DNA of 64,000 nt, from the NCBI RefSeq assembly GCF_035222485.1, contig NW_026946671.1, positions 1,488,001 to 1,552,000 on the forward strand, in the 5' to 3' direction. The translations under genes and the position numbers were made by a program. The stretch is from Podospora pseudoanserina (Eukaryota; Ascomycota; Sordariomycetes; Sordariales; Podosporaceae). The notes below the pieces were generated by a model. That model was not told where the DNA came from and did no database searches. It worked only from the letters and a program-made list of their open reading frames with translations. Of this stretch, positions 10,984 through 22,700 are shown in pieces. Position 1 is the stretch's first letter; each line of letters begins with the position of its first letter.

Positions 10984-13900
10984 TTACTCCTTCTTGTCCG
11001 AGGTGACAGTCGAGTCGAGCGACGCCTTGGGGAGAGCGGGCGACGCGTGCGCTGATGGAGGCGAACCGGGGTGATCAGCCTCAGCAAGAAGTCTGCAAAT
11101 ACATGTGGGTCAGTTATGGTCCATATACGGCGAGTTAAAGAAGCGAGTAAAAACTTACGCAAATGCATTGGCGTGGCCAACCGAGTCGCGCTGCGAAACT
11201 GGGGGTGTCCCGGTGCGTGAGGAGACACCGGAATCCTCTCCGGTACGCCCAAAAGCACCACCGGGTCCTCCCATGCGTCTACCGCTATTGCTTCTAGAGT
11301 TGAACATCGAGGTCGGGCCGAATGAAGCCATGTTCTGGCTGGAGCTGCGGTTGGATGAGCCCTTCAGACGACGGAGATCGTCGCTAGCCACCGTGTTGGG
11401 AGCCGCATTAGCGTACGAGAAGTTTCTCGAATCTTGACGACCACCCATGGGGCGACCACCAGGGGCACCGCGCTGGTTGGTGCGGGCATTTTCCGCTGCC
11501 TTTTGCGCAGCAGCAGCTTCGGCCTGCGAAATTGTTAGCAACATAGTCTCGAACACGAAAGGGAGATGCACGGCTTACCTCGGCGCGGACTTCCTCGAGG
11601 GTCTTGGGGCCCTTGTTCTGCTCCTTGGAGTGCCAGCCACTGCGGCGCAAGTCCACAATGTCCATGAGCATGAACTTGAGACGACTGGGAAGAGTCGGCA
11701 GATTCATCATGGAATCGATGCGCTGGAAATAGGCATCCATCATAGGTCGGCCCTTCTCAGTGCTATCCAGAGTGCCACCAATCGTTCTGAGCAGCTTGGT
11801 GAGAGATTCAATCTCGGCTTCATCAGGGAGATCCTGGTACTCGAGCAACTTGCGAACACACTCGTGCATGATGCGCTCTGTCAGCATACCCAGCTTGAAG
11901 AGCTCACCAATGAACTGGACGAGACCGAGACCGCGACGCTTGGCAGCCGCAGCAATGTAGTATTCGTCTGAGAGCATGGCCGCCTCGGCAGTCTTCTTCT
12001 CATCGCCCTCCTTGACCTCAGGAGGAGGAGGCAGGTTAGACTTCCATCCTCGCTCGAACTCAGTCTGGCAGCGGTTGAGGAGATATTTGCGGAAAAGGGG
12101 ACCACCGCTGATAACGTTGCCCTGTTTGTCCGTGACAGTCTCATCGCGGATCTCGGGGCTCATCGACTCGAGCATGCGCTTGCAGAACTTGGCATACATG
12201 GAGGCCCAGTGGGCTTCGTCTGTCGCCTTCTCGAAGGTGAGCTGAATGACTTGGCGAAGTGTCCGACCGTCCTGCTCGTTCTTGGACTGCGCGGCGATGG
12301 TGAGGATTTGATCGGCAATTTTGTCGAATTTCTCAGGAGTCATCTTGTTCAGGGCAGCCTTGACCTTGCGCTGCACCATTTCGGGATCCATGTGGCCATT
12401 TTGAGCCACGGCGGTCGGGTCTTGAGGCTTGTTGATGCTGGTCGGTTTCCAACCCGTCGCCGAGACTTGAATGGGCTTGAGCTCCATGCCTGCAGTAAGG
12501 GGCATAGTCTTCGCAGCTTGGGCCTCGGCCTTTGCGTTGTTAAAGTTCCCTTCTCTCTTGCTGCCTCCGCGTCTGCTACCGGTGCGGGGAGAGGGCAAGC
12601 CTCCAGCAGCTGAAGGGTTCCGGCTCATGCTCGTAGGGAAACCACCACGACCAAAGCCGCCCATAGTGCCCATGGGGGGTCTTCCTCCCAGACTGCCTTG
12701 TGACATGGCAAACCGTTGCTCCGAGGTCGTACCAGGAGGAAGTGGTTTGGCGCCAAACTGGCCCATGGCTCCGCCTGAAGGGAAAGCGGACGACGCACCA
12801 GCGCGGGAACCTTGACGGCCGGAGCCGCCGCCCGGGGTGCGGGCCGAGGCCGAACGATCCGAGTCGCCAATCAAAGTCTTGACCTGTTGGTGAAACTCCA
12901 TAGAAGGCTGCTCAGTGAACACCTGCTTGAATTGCAGCAAAAAAGCAGCGTCGTATTTGAAGACCTTGCCCTTCTTTGACACCGCAGCGTTGAGAGCAGG
13001 ATTGGGTGAGCGGACACCCTCGGGATAAATGTCCAACTTCACGCCTGGGAGGAAGCGGGCGGAACGAAGGGACTGCAGCGCGGCACTTGGCTGAGGGGCC
13101 TCGACCTGGGCAGTCTTGAGGGGCGCCAGGTTCAGAGCGGCAGGCTTGCCCTTGGGTTTGTCTGCGCCAGTCTTGATGGCTGGGGGAGCCGCGGCAGCTG
13201 GCTTTTCGCTGATGGCAAGCTCCTTCAAGTCCTTGCTGAGCAATTCGGCCACACTGGAGGAGTCGCCCTTGGCCCGCTCCTGCTCCCTCCGCTCCTCTAG
13301 GATCTCCATCTCGCGTTCCTTGGCTCTGAGAGCTTCTGGGCTATTCTCAGCCGCCTTTTTGGCTTCTTCAAGGGCCTTCTGGGCTGCCTTTTCGGCTTCC
13401 TTCTTGGCGGTGATCGCGGCCTGTTCGGCTTCACGCTTCGCATCCTCTTCCTCCATCTCCCGAATCATGCGCTCCATGTATTCCTCCTCAGTCTCCTTCT
13501 TCTCCTCCTCCGTTGCTGGCTTCTTGGCAGCCCCTGCCTCGGCTTCAGCCTGAGCTTTGGCTTCGGCTTCCGCCTTCTTCTTTTCCTCAGCCTCTTCGGC
13601 AGCCTTCTTCTCAGCGGCGAGTCGCTCCTCCTCGGCGGCCTTTTCGGCAGCAGCCTTCTTCTCCTCAGCAGCCTTTTGCTCCTCAGCAGCCTTTTGCTCC
13701 TCAGCAGCCTTCTTCTCGGCGGCAGCTTTAGCCTCGGCCTCAGCAGCAGCTTGTTCAGCGGCGGCCTTGTCCGCAGCAGCCTTGGCAGCAGCTTCGTCGT
13801 CCTTCGCCTTGGACTCGGCAGGCGTGATGGTGGAACCCATTACCTTGTTCTTGAACTCATTTCTAACCTGCTCGATTGTCTTGCTAGAGGCGCTTTCATT

Positions 13901-15811
13901 GCGCACGTGGGATGGAGTCGCCGACTTGGGGGGCGGAGTTGGGGTGGATGCGATTACGGGAGGCGTCTTAGACTGCTGCGTAACCGGTGGGGCGGGGGAG
14001 GGAGGAGCCTTTATAGAGTTGATGTCGAGAACATTACCGTTGGGGTCCTTGATTACAATGCCACCCTTCTTGGGACGAGCAAATGTCGAGCTGACAATCG
14101 CAGGCGCAGCGGCGGCTCGTGGCTGGGGGGTGCCTTGGGTCGAGGGAGGAGCTGGGGCAGGGCCAGTGCTCGAGGCTGGACGATCTGAAATCTGTGAAGC
14201 ATTACGGGACATAGGAGGGGCACCCGAAGGGGGCTGGTAGGGCGCTTGTGGCACAAAGTTTGGCTGTCCTGGGTTGAAGCCACCGGCCGGAGGGAGGTAT
14301 GGGTTACCCTGGCCCATGTATGGCTGGAAAGGAGGAGCCCGATAGGGATCCATGTACGGCGCGCTCATCTGTAGTTTGGTTTCGGTTAGCAGCCTTTCAA
14401 AATTACGGCTTTCTGGTGATAAGTCGATGGGCCCCATGAAAGGAGGACCCAGCATGGGCGCCCCGCGCCTGGGATCAAAGCTGTATGGGGCAAGCGGGCC
14501 ATCCGAATACTCGGGCGGTGGGGGGCCGCCGTTGAACTCCTGATGGAAACCGACTCCTTGTTCCCACACCTTGCTCTGACGTCGAGGCTTCTGGGAGAGC
14601 TCGAGGGCTTTCTGTTTCTGGGGAGCGCCATTGGGACCACGCATCTGCTGGGAAGCCTTGTCCGCCTCTCGGCGAGCTTGCTTCTTGTTTTTGTGCGGCT
14701 TGAATGAGGAAGAAGAAGTAGAAGAAGAGGGGGGGTTTGTGGGAATGAAGGGGGACTTTACTGGTTGTTGATACATGTTCATGGCAGGCGGGTAATAGTT
14801 GGGCGGAACAGGTTGCATAGTGTTCGGCTGCATTACTGGAGTTCCGTGGGCCATGGTGGGAGTGCCAGCAGGGCTAGCACGATGAGGTTGGGGAGAGGCA
14901 GGGTAGCCGCCCCGATACGCAGGCATTCCACGACCGGCATGTCCAGCGTTGGGACCAGAGAAGTTCCGGTTGTTTGGGGGAAACCCCATGTTGGGGTTGT
15001 TGTTGAAGTTATGGCCGTGGCTGAAGCTGCCACGTCCACCGCGACCACCTTGGAAGTTGCCACGACCGTGACCAGGGCCGCCGTGCTCACCATGGGCCGA
15101 AGCCTGGGAGTCCCGTCGAACATGTGGGCTCTGAGCCATAGCGGCACCGTGCTGCTTCATGTGACGCTGAGAGGGACCGGTTAGCAAGGGACGGCGGGAA
15201 TAATCAGACATGTTCAGATATGTACTCACATCAGCGTCGCCGGGGAAGCTGCCAAAGACAGGACCCTGAGCTGGGGCACCAGCGCGTTGGGCAAGCCCAC
15301 CACCACTCTGGTGGCTCTGGGGAATGGGCGATGGGGAGTGAGCAGGAGACGCCACTCTTGGGTTGGCACCACCTGGAATCGGGATAGGTGTCGCTCCAGC
15401 AGGCTGGGGAGTGCTGTGAGCAATGGCTGGCGACTCAAAGCCGAACTTGGGGATCGGGCCACCGACGGGACCACCGTTGGCAAGATGGCCGGCCGGGGCG
15501 TTGGCACTGATGGTGACAGAGGGCTTCCGGGTGTGATCAGCAACACTGCCGTTGGCAATGGTGGTTCCGCGAGCGACAGGCATGGCGGGGGTAATGTTCT
15601 GTCTGCCGTTCACCGGCTGGACATTTGCGGACTTTCCATTAGGAGGGACAGTCGAGCCAGCCACCACGGGCGGGTGAGAACCCGTCGCAATCAACGGGGT
15701 TGAGGTCGGCTTCTTGTTCGCACCGGCTGCGGAAGCATACGACGGGGCAGCTACGGGAGCGGTGTTGGAAGTAGCCGGCGTTTGGTTGGATTGACTCGCA
15801 GTAGAAGTCAT
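10984..15811 (-). CDS. eIF4G: Eukaryotic translation initiation factor eIF4G
   Basis: Scaffold of the cap-binding complex, joining eIF4E, eIF4A, PABP and mRNA. Exons on the minus strand: 15811-15230, 15166-11579, 11523-11159 and 11092-10984. This gives 1547 residues, or 1568 if the first intron is kept. The N-terminal 600 residues are Pro/Ala/Gly-rich and probably disordered. A long Ala/Glu/Lys helical tract spans roughly 650-830. The eIF4E-binding motif Y-x4-L-phi is visible as YDAAFLL near residue 930. The MIF4G HEAT domain runs from about 1125 (QRKVKAALNKMTPEKFDKIA) to about 1370 (RLKFMLMDIVDLR). The C-terminus is RS/RG-rich and there is no MA3 domain, as in yeast eIF4G. The last two introns are needed to reach the stop in frame. 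Confidence 0.95.
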
Positions 15812-18645
15812 TAAGAAATCGGTTGCTCGAAAGCTCTGTTCTTCTCGAGGTGCGCGGTTTGTTGTATCGGGTTGATTGCGGGGGAGGAGTGGTGGTGTGA
15901 GACTAGGGTCGAGATATCAAATCCGACGACGTTTGCTGCTGCGCAAAAACGAAAAAAAAAGTCCCGGCGAAAAAGAAAAAACCAGTCGCTCCAAAAGTCA
16001 GATAGACAGTGTGGAGTTGCCGTTGGCTTAAAATTGCGTGCAGTCGCTTTCACACTCGAAGAGTCGGGTGGTTGGGCGTGCAGGGCAAGGCAAACTCTAT
16101 CGTGAAAGAGTGTGGTGGTGGGAAGTGGGAGATGGGTTGTCGCAACCGAAAAAGTTCGAGGCGACAAGAGAGCGACTTTGCCGGATCTGCTGGAGAGAGC
16201 CCACAACAAACTGTCTTGGGAGGGGGGTAAGGTATTACCTCTGCTCTGCTCTGTCAGGTCTGAGAGAGGGGCAGGGTGAGGTGGGTCGTAAATCTCTGCT
16301 TCTCGGGTGGAGAATATGAGAGAAGACGTGAATGGAGGTGCCCGTCAGTGAGAGACGTTTTCCTCCTCGAAATCCACAAGATGGTTGTGAAAAAGTGGTG
16401 GTGGAAAATCGAAAAAGAGGGAAAAATTTGGGCACTGCAGCAGCTGCTTTGATGGTTGGTGAGGCGAGGGAAGGGGGGCCCTTGCCCAGGCATCTCTCGC
16501 CGCACCAAAAAGTTAAATCAAGCCGCCGCAAGTACCTGCCTGTGATTTGCTCCCCGTGGTACCTCTGCCCCACTTCTGCCCACGTCCCAAAGCTTGGACC
16601 AGGTGAGTCTGCCACACACTTAACGCTGACAACCTGCTGCTTCGTTAAGTGGATTCACTGATGAGTGCTATTCTCTAGGCCTCTAGGTATGCCAGACTCT
16701 CGGGTTGGCTATGAACTTTCAGATATTGGCATGTGCATGAGGCTGAAGTTGTGAATAAACCTTGAAAGTCACCTCAACCACGCCAGTGACATCAAAGGCT
16801 GTCAAGCTATGGACGACGGGAGCCCTGCCCTAGGCACTGGCACAAGCACCGCCGGCTCACTGCTCACTGTGAAATTATCCCGACACCTCATGGCAGCGCG
16901 GTGTGGTGCAAACAACACATCTGGGTAGGAAACATGTGCTCAACTTTGTTTTTCTGTCCATCCATACCCCAGTGAGGATTATGAACAAACATTCATTTCA
17001 GGTACACAATAGCAGACCATCGCGGGGCGCCCTAAAGAAAGTTGATGGGTCTGGATGCCATTGTCCCCAGGCACTTTCGACTAGAAAGTCTTATTGTCCC
17101 TGGGTCTCTTTCCTATTGTCCCGACTCTCTTTGAGGCATCACACTCGCCTTGACAACCTTTCACCGAGGACATACTGGTCTGTTCCTATCGGCAGAACCC
17201 AGGGTTTTGGATCATCTTCTGGCAAGAGAATGGAGGTGTCGTTGTGTTCATACATGAATATTCATCAAGTATCTAAGTGTACTTGTATAGTCCCCTTCCC
17301 CAGATAAACCCCCACTATGACCCCTGCCCTCTTTACACTTTAAGATTCCAGACCACCCACCACTGACTCCCGATGACTGGCTTTGACTCCTTCATCCCAT
17401 GTTCCCTCTCTTGCATGATCTTTTGCATGCATGAGCCCTGAAAGGCTCTCATCGCCCGGGGTGACCTAGAACTCGGTTCAAGTCGGTCAGTCGGGATGGC
17501 GGCGAATCGGTCGCTGCCAGCGTGCCAACTTATTGCTGGAGAAGCCAACAGAGCCGCCGCTCCACAACTGGGCAGCCGGGGGCATACGGGGGTATGGCAT
17601 CACAGTGAGGAGTTTGCAAGAATGGAGATGAAGGTAAGCCATCGATGGACCTTTCATACATATCCTTCCTTCTACCAGTGACCCGCCAATATCCACGGGA
17701 ATGCGTCAGCTTTTTGGGCCGGTAAAAAGCAAAAAGTGTTGGGCTTGCTAATGAATGGAATCCGGGGTTGCTTTCTTGCATCTGGACAACTTGCATCCCG
17801 TCTTTTTGGCCCAATTAAACAAAGGACGGGCTTTGTGCGACAGAAAACGATGCTTTGCCCTATGGAGCTCTTCTTGACATAATTCCCGCTTCATTATTAG
17901 CCCGAGGGATAATTATTAGGTGCTCGTCGCATAGTAATCTCGCCCGTTTGGCTTCACTTCCTCTCCCATCAAGTCATGGTAACTGAAACAGACGTCATCA
18001 GAAAACGCTTAGACTAGCCATGAGTCGGCCCTCGAGTAACAGCCCGTCCTATGGCACCCATTTAATTCGTAATTCCTCCTTGGTCCTCTTGGTCCTCCGC
18101 TGCTCCGGCTGCTTAGGTCTCGTCTCGGAGAGGTGGTGGCAAACCGGTGAAGAAAACCCTCCATATAGGGGGGCTCAGGAGGCGACAGCCGACAACCAAG
18201 ACTCTCCCCATTTGGGCAACTTGCAAACTCGGGTCCTCTTCGGTGCCTTCAGGACCACACTGATACCCAACCATTTCTGTAACTGTTGATTATCGCCCAC
18301 CGAACGGCACACTTCGGGGCATTTACGCACAAATCAAAATCTCGCCACTGGCACATGCGTGTCTGTCTGGTCCAGAAAATGAGCTGAGATAAGGTGCAAA
18401 AAAAGTCTACGAATCGTACACCCGTCGCAAGGCACTTTTGTGGTAGGACTACGACGGTTGAATCTGACTCACCCAAGCCGGTGACGAAGTGGCTCATCTT
18501 GCAGATATTACCTCGGATATGTATAGCCTTGAGGGACTCTGTTGGTCACAGCTCAGAAAGATGTTGAATATCGAGTTGTCAAAAAGCACTACTCACCAAT
18601 GGAGGGTGGGAAGTGAATAGATGGTGCAAAAGATGTTATCATGTT
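15812..18645. other. 2.8 kb upstream region of eIF4G
   Basis: No protein or RNA gene recognised. The part next to 15812 must include the eIF4G promoter and 5' leader, which are often long in fungi. Scattered ORFs under 140 codons show no family features and no convincing splice joins. Confidence 0.5.
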
Positions 18646-18717
18646 TGACCCCGACCCGATTTGAACGGATAACCTTTCGATCTGGAGTCGAACGCGCTAC
18701 CGTTGCGCCACGAGGCC
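18646..18717 (-). tRNA. tRNA-Trp (CCA), copy 1
   Basis: Read from 18717 on the minus strand, 72 nt form a complete cloverleaf. The acceptor is GGCCTCG/CGGGGTC and the D stem GCGC/GCGC. The anticodon stem TTCGA/TCGAA encloses loop CTCCAGA, giving anticodon CCA. The variable loop is AGGTT, the T arm ATCCG-TTCAAAT-CGGGT, and the discriminator A. No intron. It is identical to the plus-strand copy at 19057. Confidence 0.95.
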
Positions 18718-18763
18718 TGCTTTGCTTTGGTGTTGATGGAGCTGAAGAAGAAATTCTGGGGTT

Positions 18764-18801
18764 AGGATAGGAAAGGGAAGGGAAGGAAAGGGAAGGGGGG
18801 T
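18764..18801. repeat. Purine-rich GGGAA-type repeat
   Basis: A short run of GGAAA and GGGAA units on the plus strand within the tRNA-Trp spacer. Low-complexity DNA. Confidence 0.7.
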
Positions 18802-18976
18802 AGAGATAAGAGCAAGGAGGGGAGGTGGTTGGTGAGGGGGTTGAGGGGGGGAGGTATGGGTGATAGGGGCCTTACAAGATGGGCGTTAAGGAATACGGTG
18901 TTAGGGTTGTAAAAGGGGAAAAGGGAGACAGCGCTGGATTGGGATGTTAAGACTCGAGGAGGAGCTCGTAAGGGGT

Positions 18977-19030
18977 AATCGGCAGAGTGGACGAGATGAT
19001 GGGAATAGGCAGAGCGGGCGAGATGATGGC
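18977..19030. repeat. 27-nt imperfect tandem duplication
   Basis: Two adjacent 27-nt units, 18977-19003 and 19004-19030, match at 23 of 27 positions and share the core GGCAGAG and CGAGATGATGG. They end about 26 nt upstream of the second tRNA-Trp gene. Confidence 0.8.
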
Positions 19031-19056
19031 TGAATGCCGACATCAACTCCAACGAA

Positions 19057-19128
19057 GGCCTCGTGGCGCAACGGTAGCGCGTTCGACTCCAGATCGAAAG
19101 GTTATCCGTTCAAATCGGGTCGGGGTCA
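19057..19128 (+). tRNA. tRNA-Trp (CCA), copy 2
   Basis: The same 72 nt as the copy at 18646-18717 but on the plus strand, with anticodon CCA and a fully paired cloverleaf. Both copies are preceded by a similar CATCAAC-x-CCAA segment. A T7 run about 40 nt downstream may serve as terminator. Confidence 0.95.
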
Positions 19129-19774
19129 TATCTGCACGAGATTCCACACTTCAGTGGAGTTACATCATTTTTTTGGTGTTTTTCCCCTCCTTTCGCAATT
19201 CTCAATAGGGGGCTACTAGGTACATAACGGGGCACCATATACGTTACATATAAAAACCCTTTAACCTTAGCTGAAGATCTTCGAAGGCAAGGATATGTAG
19301 AGAGGGTAGCTGCATGATGGCGACACTGTATGCGCTAGAACACAGAAAGAAAAATAAGGCAGTCAGGTGGTGCCCCAAGCTATTAGAGAACGATTCCCTC
19401 TTTTTTATGGTTGAATTGCATGTGATTGATTGTACATGACCAGTGCTTGACTTGGCTGTGTTCGAACCTACCATATCCTTTCGTTGTCTGGTACGGACGT
19501 TGAGGTGGTGCAAAGCCAGACGATGATAACGGTAAGCCCCCAGACAGCCACATAGCCTGACTGTTGTGGAGGATCAGCGGAGAAAAATCAATTCCGGAGG
19601 AAATATGTATATGGGAGAGATACAAGCCCTGCACTTATTTTCATCTCAACTGCAAAAAGAGTTCTCTTATCGAAGTACAAAAATCATGTACAAAACAAAA
19701 GCTCTTCATACACCACCTGTCGTTTGCTGCCTGCCTGTATGGAAAACCCGCAAGGTGCAAGGTAGCTAGTAGTC
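19129..19774. other. Region between tRNA-Trp and the Aquarius 3' end
   Basis: No gene seen. It probably contains the 3' UTR of the minus-strand Aquarius gene. Confidence 0.5.
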
Positions 19775-22700
19775 TCAATCCTCTTCAGCCTCAAAACCCT
19801 CCACTTTCCTCCCCTCCTCCTCCTCCTCCTCCTCACCTCCGGCACCAGCTGCCCCCTCATCCTCCAGACCCGTATCCTCTAGTACATCCCTTATCTCTAC
19901 ATCAACAGAAGGAACAGCAGCCTGAGGCAAGAGCTTCAGCTCCTCAACCTTGGTCTTGGTCATCTCATAGACATACTGTCCCAAGTGCTCGACCCCTTGC
20001 ATAGCAGCCTCGCCCAGCACCGCCGTTGCGACCGCGGTGTTGTCTGCGCTGCCATATCCTCCCTCTTGCTGTTCAACAACCAGCGGCCGCTCCGAAGGCC
20101 ACAACTCCCCAGTCACCAGCGTCAACTGGTCCGGCCGTTTGAGAAGCAGCTCGAAAGCGTCCCTCAGTTCATAGCACGCCTCGAAAACCTCACGGCGACC
20201 GAGAATGTACAATCCCAACCGCGCGCGAGAAAGAGCCACCGTCAGGCGGCGGATATCTCTCAGGTAACCAACTCGGGACGTGCGGGTCAACGAGAGGATG
20301 ATATCTGTTGAATATAAATTAGTAAAAGGAGCAATAGCCAGTGACGAAAAGGGGTTACTCAAAACGCACAATCATTCTGCTCTCCCTGATACTTATCCAC
20401 CGTCGTCACGATCCTCGGCAGACCAAAGATGGGATTCTTGGCGCACCGATGCGCCAACACATCCCTGATCAACGCTTTCTGACCGGCATACGTGGCCAGT
20501 ATGCTAATCTTGGAGGCTGGGTAGCCTAGCAGACGCATGTACTGGTAGATGGCCACCGCATACTCGGCCTCGCCCAGATTCTGGATGAAATGCGGCGTGG
20601 GCTCTGTCTCGCCCTTGCCCTTGTAGTCAGGGACATTGATGAACTGATAATCATACTTGAAGCCGGCGTTGGCGGTGGTGAACTCCTTCTCTGTCCGGGT
20701 ATGCGGAAGGTCACCGAGCTGGGGATACCGCCATTTGTACAAGCTCGAAATAGATGGGCGGGCGCGGCCTTGCTGGTCAAGATTGATCGTTGGGACGCCG
20801 AGACGCACCAAGCGGGAGAAGAGGGACTGCTCTAGGTTCGCGTAATGGCGAAAAGCGAGACCCTGGATGACAGGTGAGTTTTGATAGTGGTCACCACACA
20901 GGACAACTCGTTGAAGCGCCAGTTGGCCATCTTTTGGCTTCTGCAGAGCAAGCGGGATGAAGTTCCCAATCTCGGTGATTTGAGCGGCCTCTTCCATGAT
21001 GACATTGTCGTACTGGAAACCAAGCGCCGCGATCTCGCCCCGCTTCATGGCAGCGTGAGTCGAAGTCATGGCAACGATCCGTGCCTCGTTGGTAAGAAGA
21101 TAGTTGGCTTTGTCTTTGTCCCTGCGCAGAATCTCAAAAGGCAGAACGTCTGCGAGTTCAGAGAAAATCTTGGAAATGTGCCGATAGCACCCATTGGCAA
21201 TTTCTAGGACAGTCTCACGAGCTGCCCCAGGCGGGAACAGCGGCTGAGGGGCATCTGCAAAATACCCATGGAATGGAAACACTGTGACGATATCTTCTGG
21301 GGTAGCATCCTCAACCTTGATAATCTCATTGAACTTGGCCCACGCAGGTTCAATGTAGACGGAGTTGAAATAACCAGCCGTTTCCGCAGAGCTTCCGTGT
21401 GCACCTGGTGCGCCAATGCTCGCGGCGAGACGGTTGACTTCATACAAGAAGCGTTGTCGGTTCTCCAGGAAAGATTCTACCCGTCCGTGCTTACTGAAAC
21501 TGCCCTCGGTCTCAAGCTCTTCCTCGCCATGACCCAGACGAAGGAGATGACGTTCGTCAATATCCAAAGCCACGATCTTGGCAAACAGCTGGTTCAGAGC
21601 TTGATTGCTGTGAGCTATGAGAAGCGTCTTCTGTTCTGGAAAGTTGTGGTAGATGTTGTTGATGATCTGCGTGGCAACGTCTGTCTTGCCAGTACCAGGA
21701 GGGCCAACAATGACTGTCAGGCCTGGCTGTGTCCCCGAGATGATCGCCTCAATTTGAGTAGGCGTGAAGCGAACACTGTTGAGTTTTGGAGCATCAACAG
21801 GATAGGGACCATTATTTGGTGGTTTGTATGTCGAGACTTTGAGGGTCTCAATCTCCGCGATGAGGGCAGGCTCAGCATCCCGTCTTCGTTTCTTGGAAGG
21901 CTTTGATGGAGCCTCTTCCGCTGGCTTCTCAACTGTCTCGAGGACATATGGCGGGCCAAAGCTTCCAGAGACATCGTCGTCTGGTTCGACAATTTTGCCT
22001 GGCAAGCTTTCGACAAGATGCTGCCAGTCCAGGAAGGTGTCACGGAAGTTGACTTTTCTCAGCCGGTTTGCCAACTGTTTGTAGTTGGCACCGGCCGGAT
22101 CACCATAGCCCAAGAATACCTCGTGCAACCAAGGAGCAAGAGGGACATCAGACAGTGTGAGATCCTGAATAGACTCAAGCACTGGCTTGAAGTTGTTTTC
22201 TCGGCCGCTTCTTCGGACAAGCAGGTTGATCCCCTCGTACACATCCTGCTTACCCTCAGTGTCGTCCTTGAAGGCCTTAGCGTCAAGGCGAAGCTGAAGT
22301 CTCCGGATGTCGCTGCGATTGTGACCATCAAAGTACGCCTGAGCGTCGCGGATTGCCCGCCCTCTGTCATCAAGCACCTGGATGACCTCAGCCGCGCGGA
22401 CAGCCACCAACCCAAGCTTTTCTGCCTCCGTAACTGATGCCCCGCCGTTCGTGGCGAGCTTAGGTTTTGAAGCGTCCACCGCCAGAAGGAACAGCACATC
22501 ATCAGGGCGCAGCGATTCCCACTCACGCCGGACATGTTGTGGAAGCTTTCTCAGGTCAATTGTAACCTCTGCTCGCACGGTTGATGGTTTATCATCGCCA
22601 ACCAAAGGAGGCACAGCTTCCAGAATAGTAGGCTTGGTGATCTTCAAGGCCATCTTGGAGAAACCTGAGAACACCGTCTCGCCTGAGCGTTTCGCTTCCG

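Larger units (their letters stand above)
18718..19056. other. Spacer between divergent tRNA-Trp genes
   Basis: A 339-nt spacer separating the 5' ends of the two tRNA-Trp genes. It contains a GGAAA-like purine tract and a 27-nt imperfect tandem repeat. No gene seen. Confidence 0.7.

Noticed and set aside
13116-14240. Several plus-strand ORFs over 100 codons opposite eIF4G
   Set aside because: Antisense shadows of the Ala/Glu/Lys repeat coding DNA, Ser/Ala-rich without family features.
18646-19128. Inverted repeat ends of a possible small DNA transposon
   Set aside because: The inverted repeats are complete tRNA-Trp cloverleaves and no target-site duplication or further terminal match is seen.
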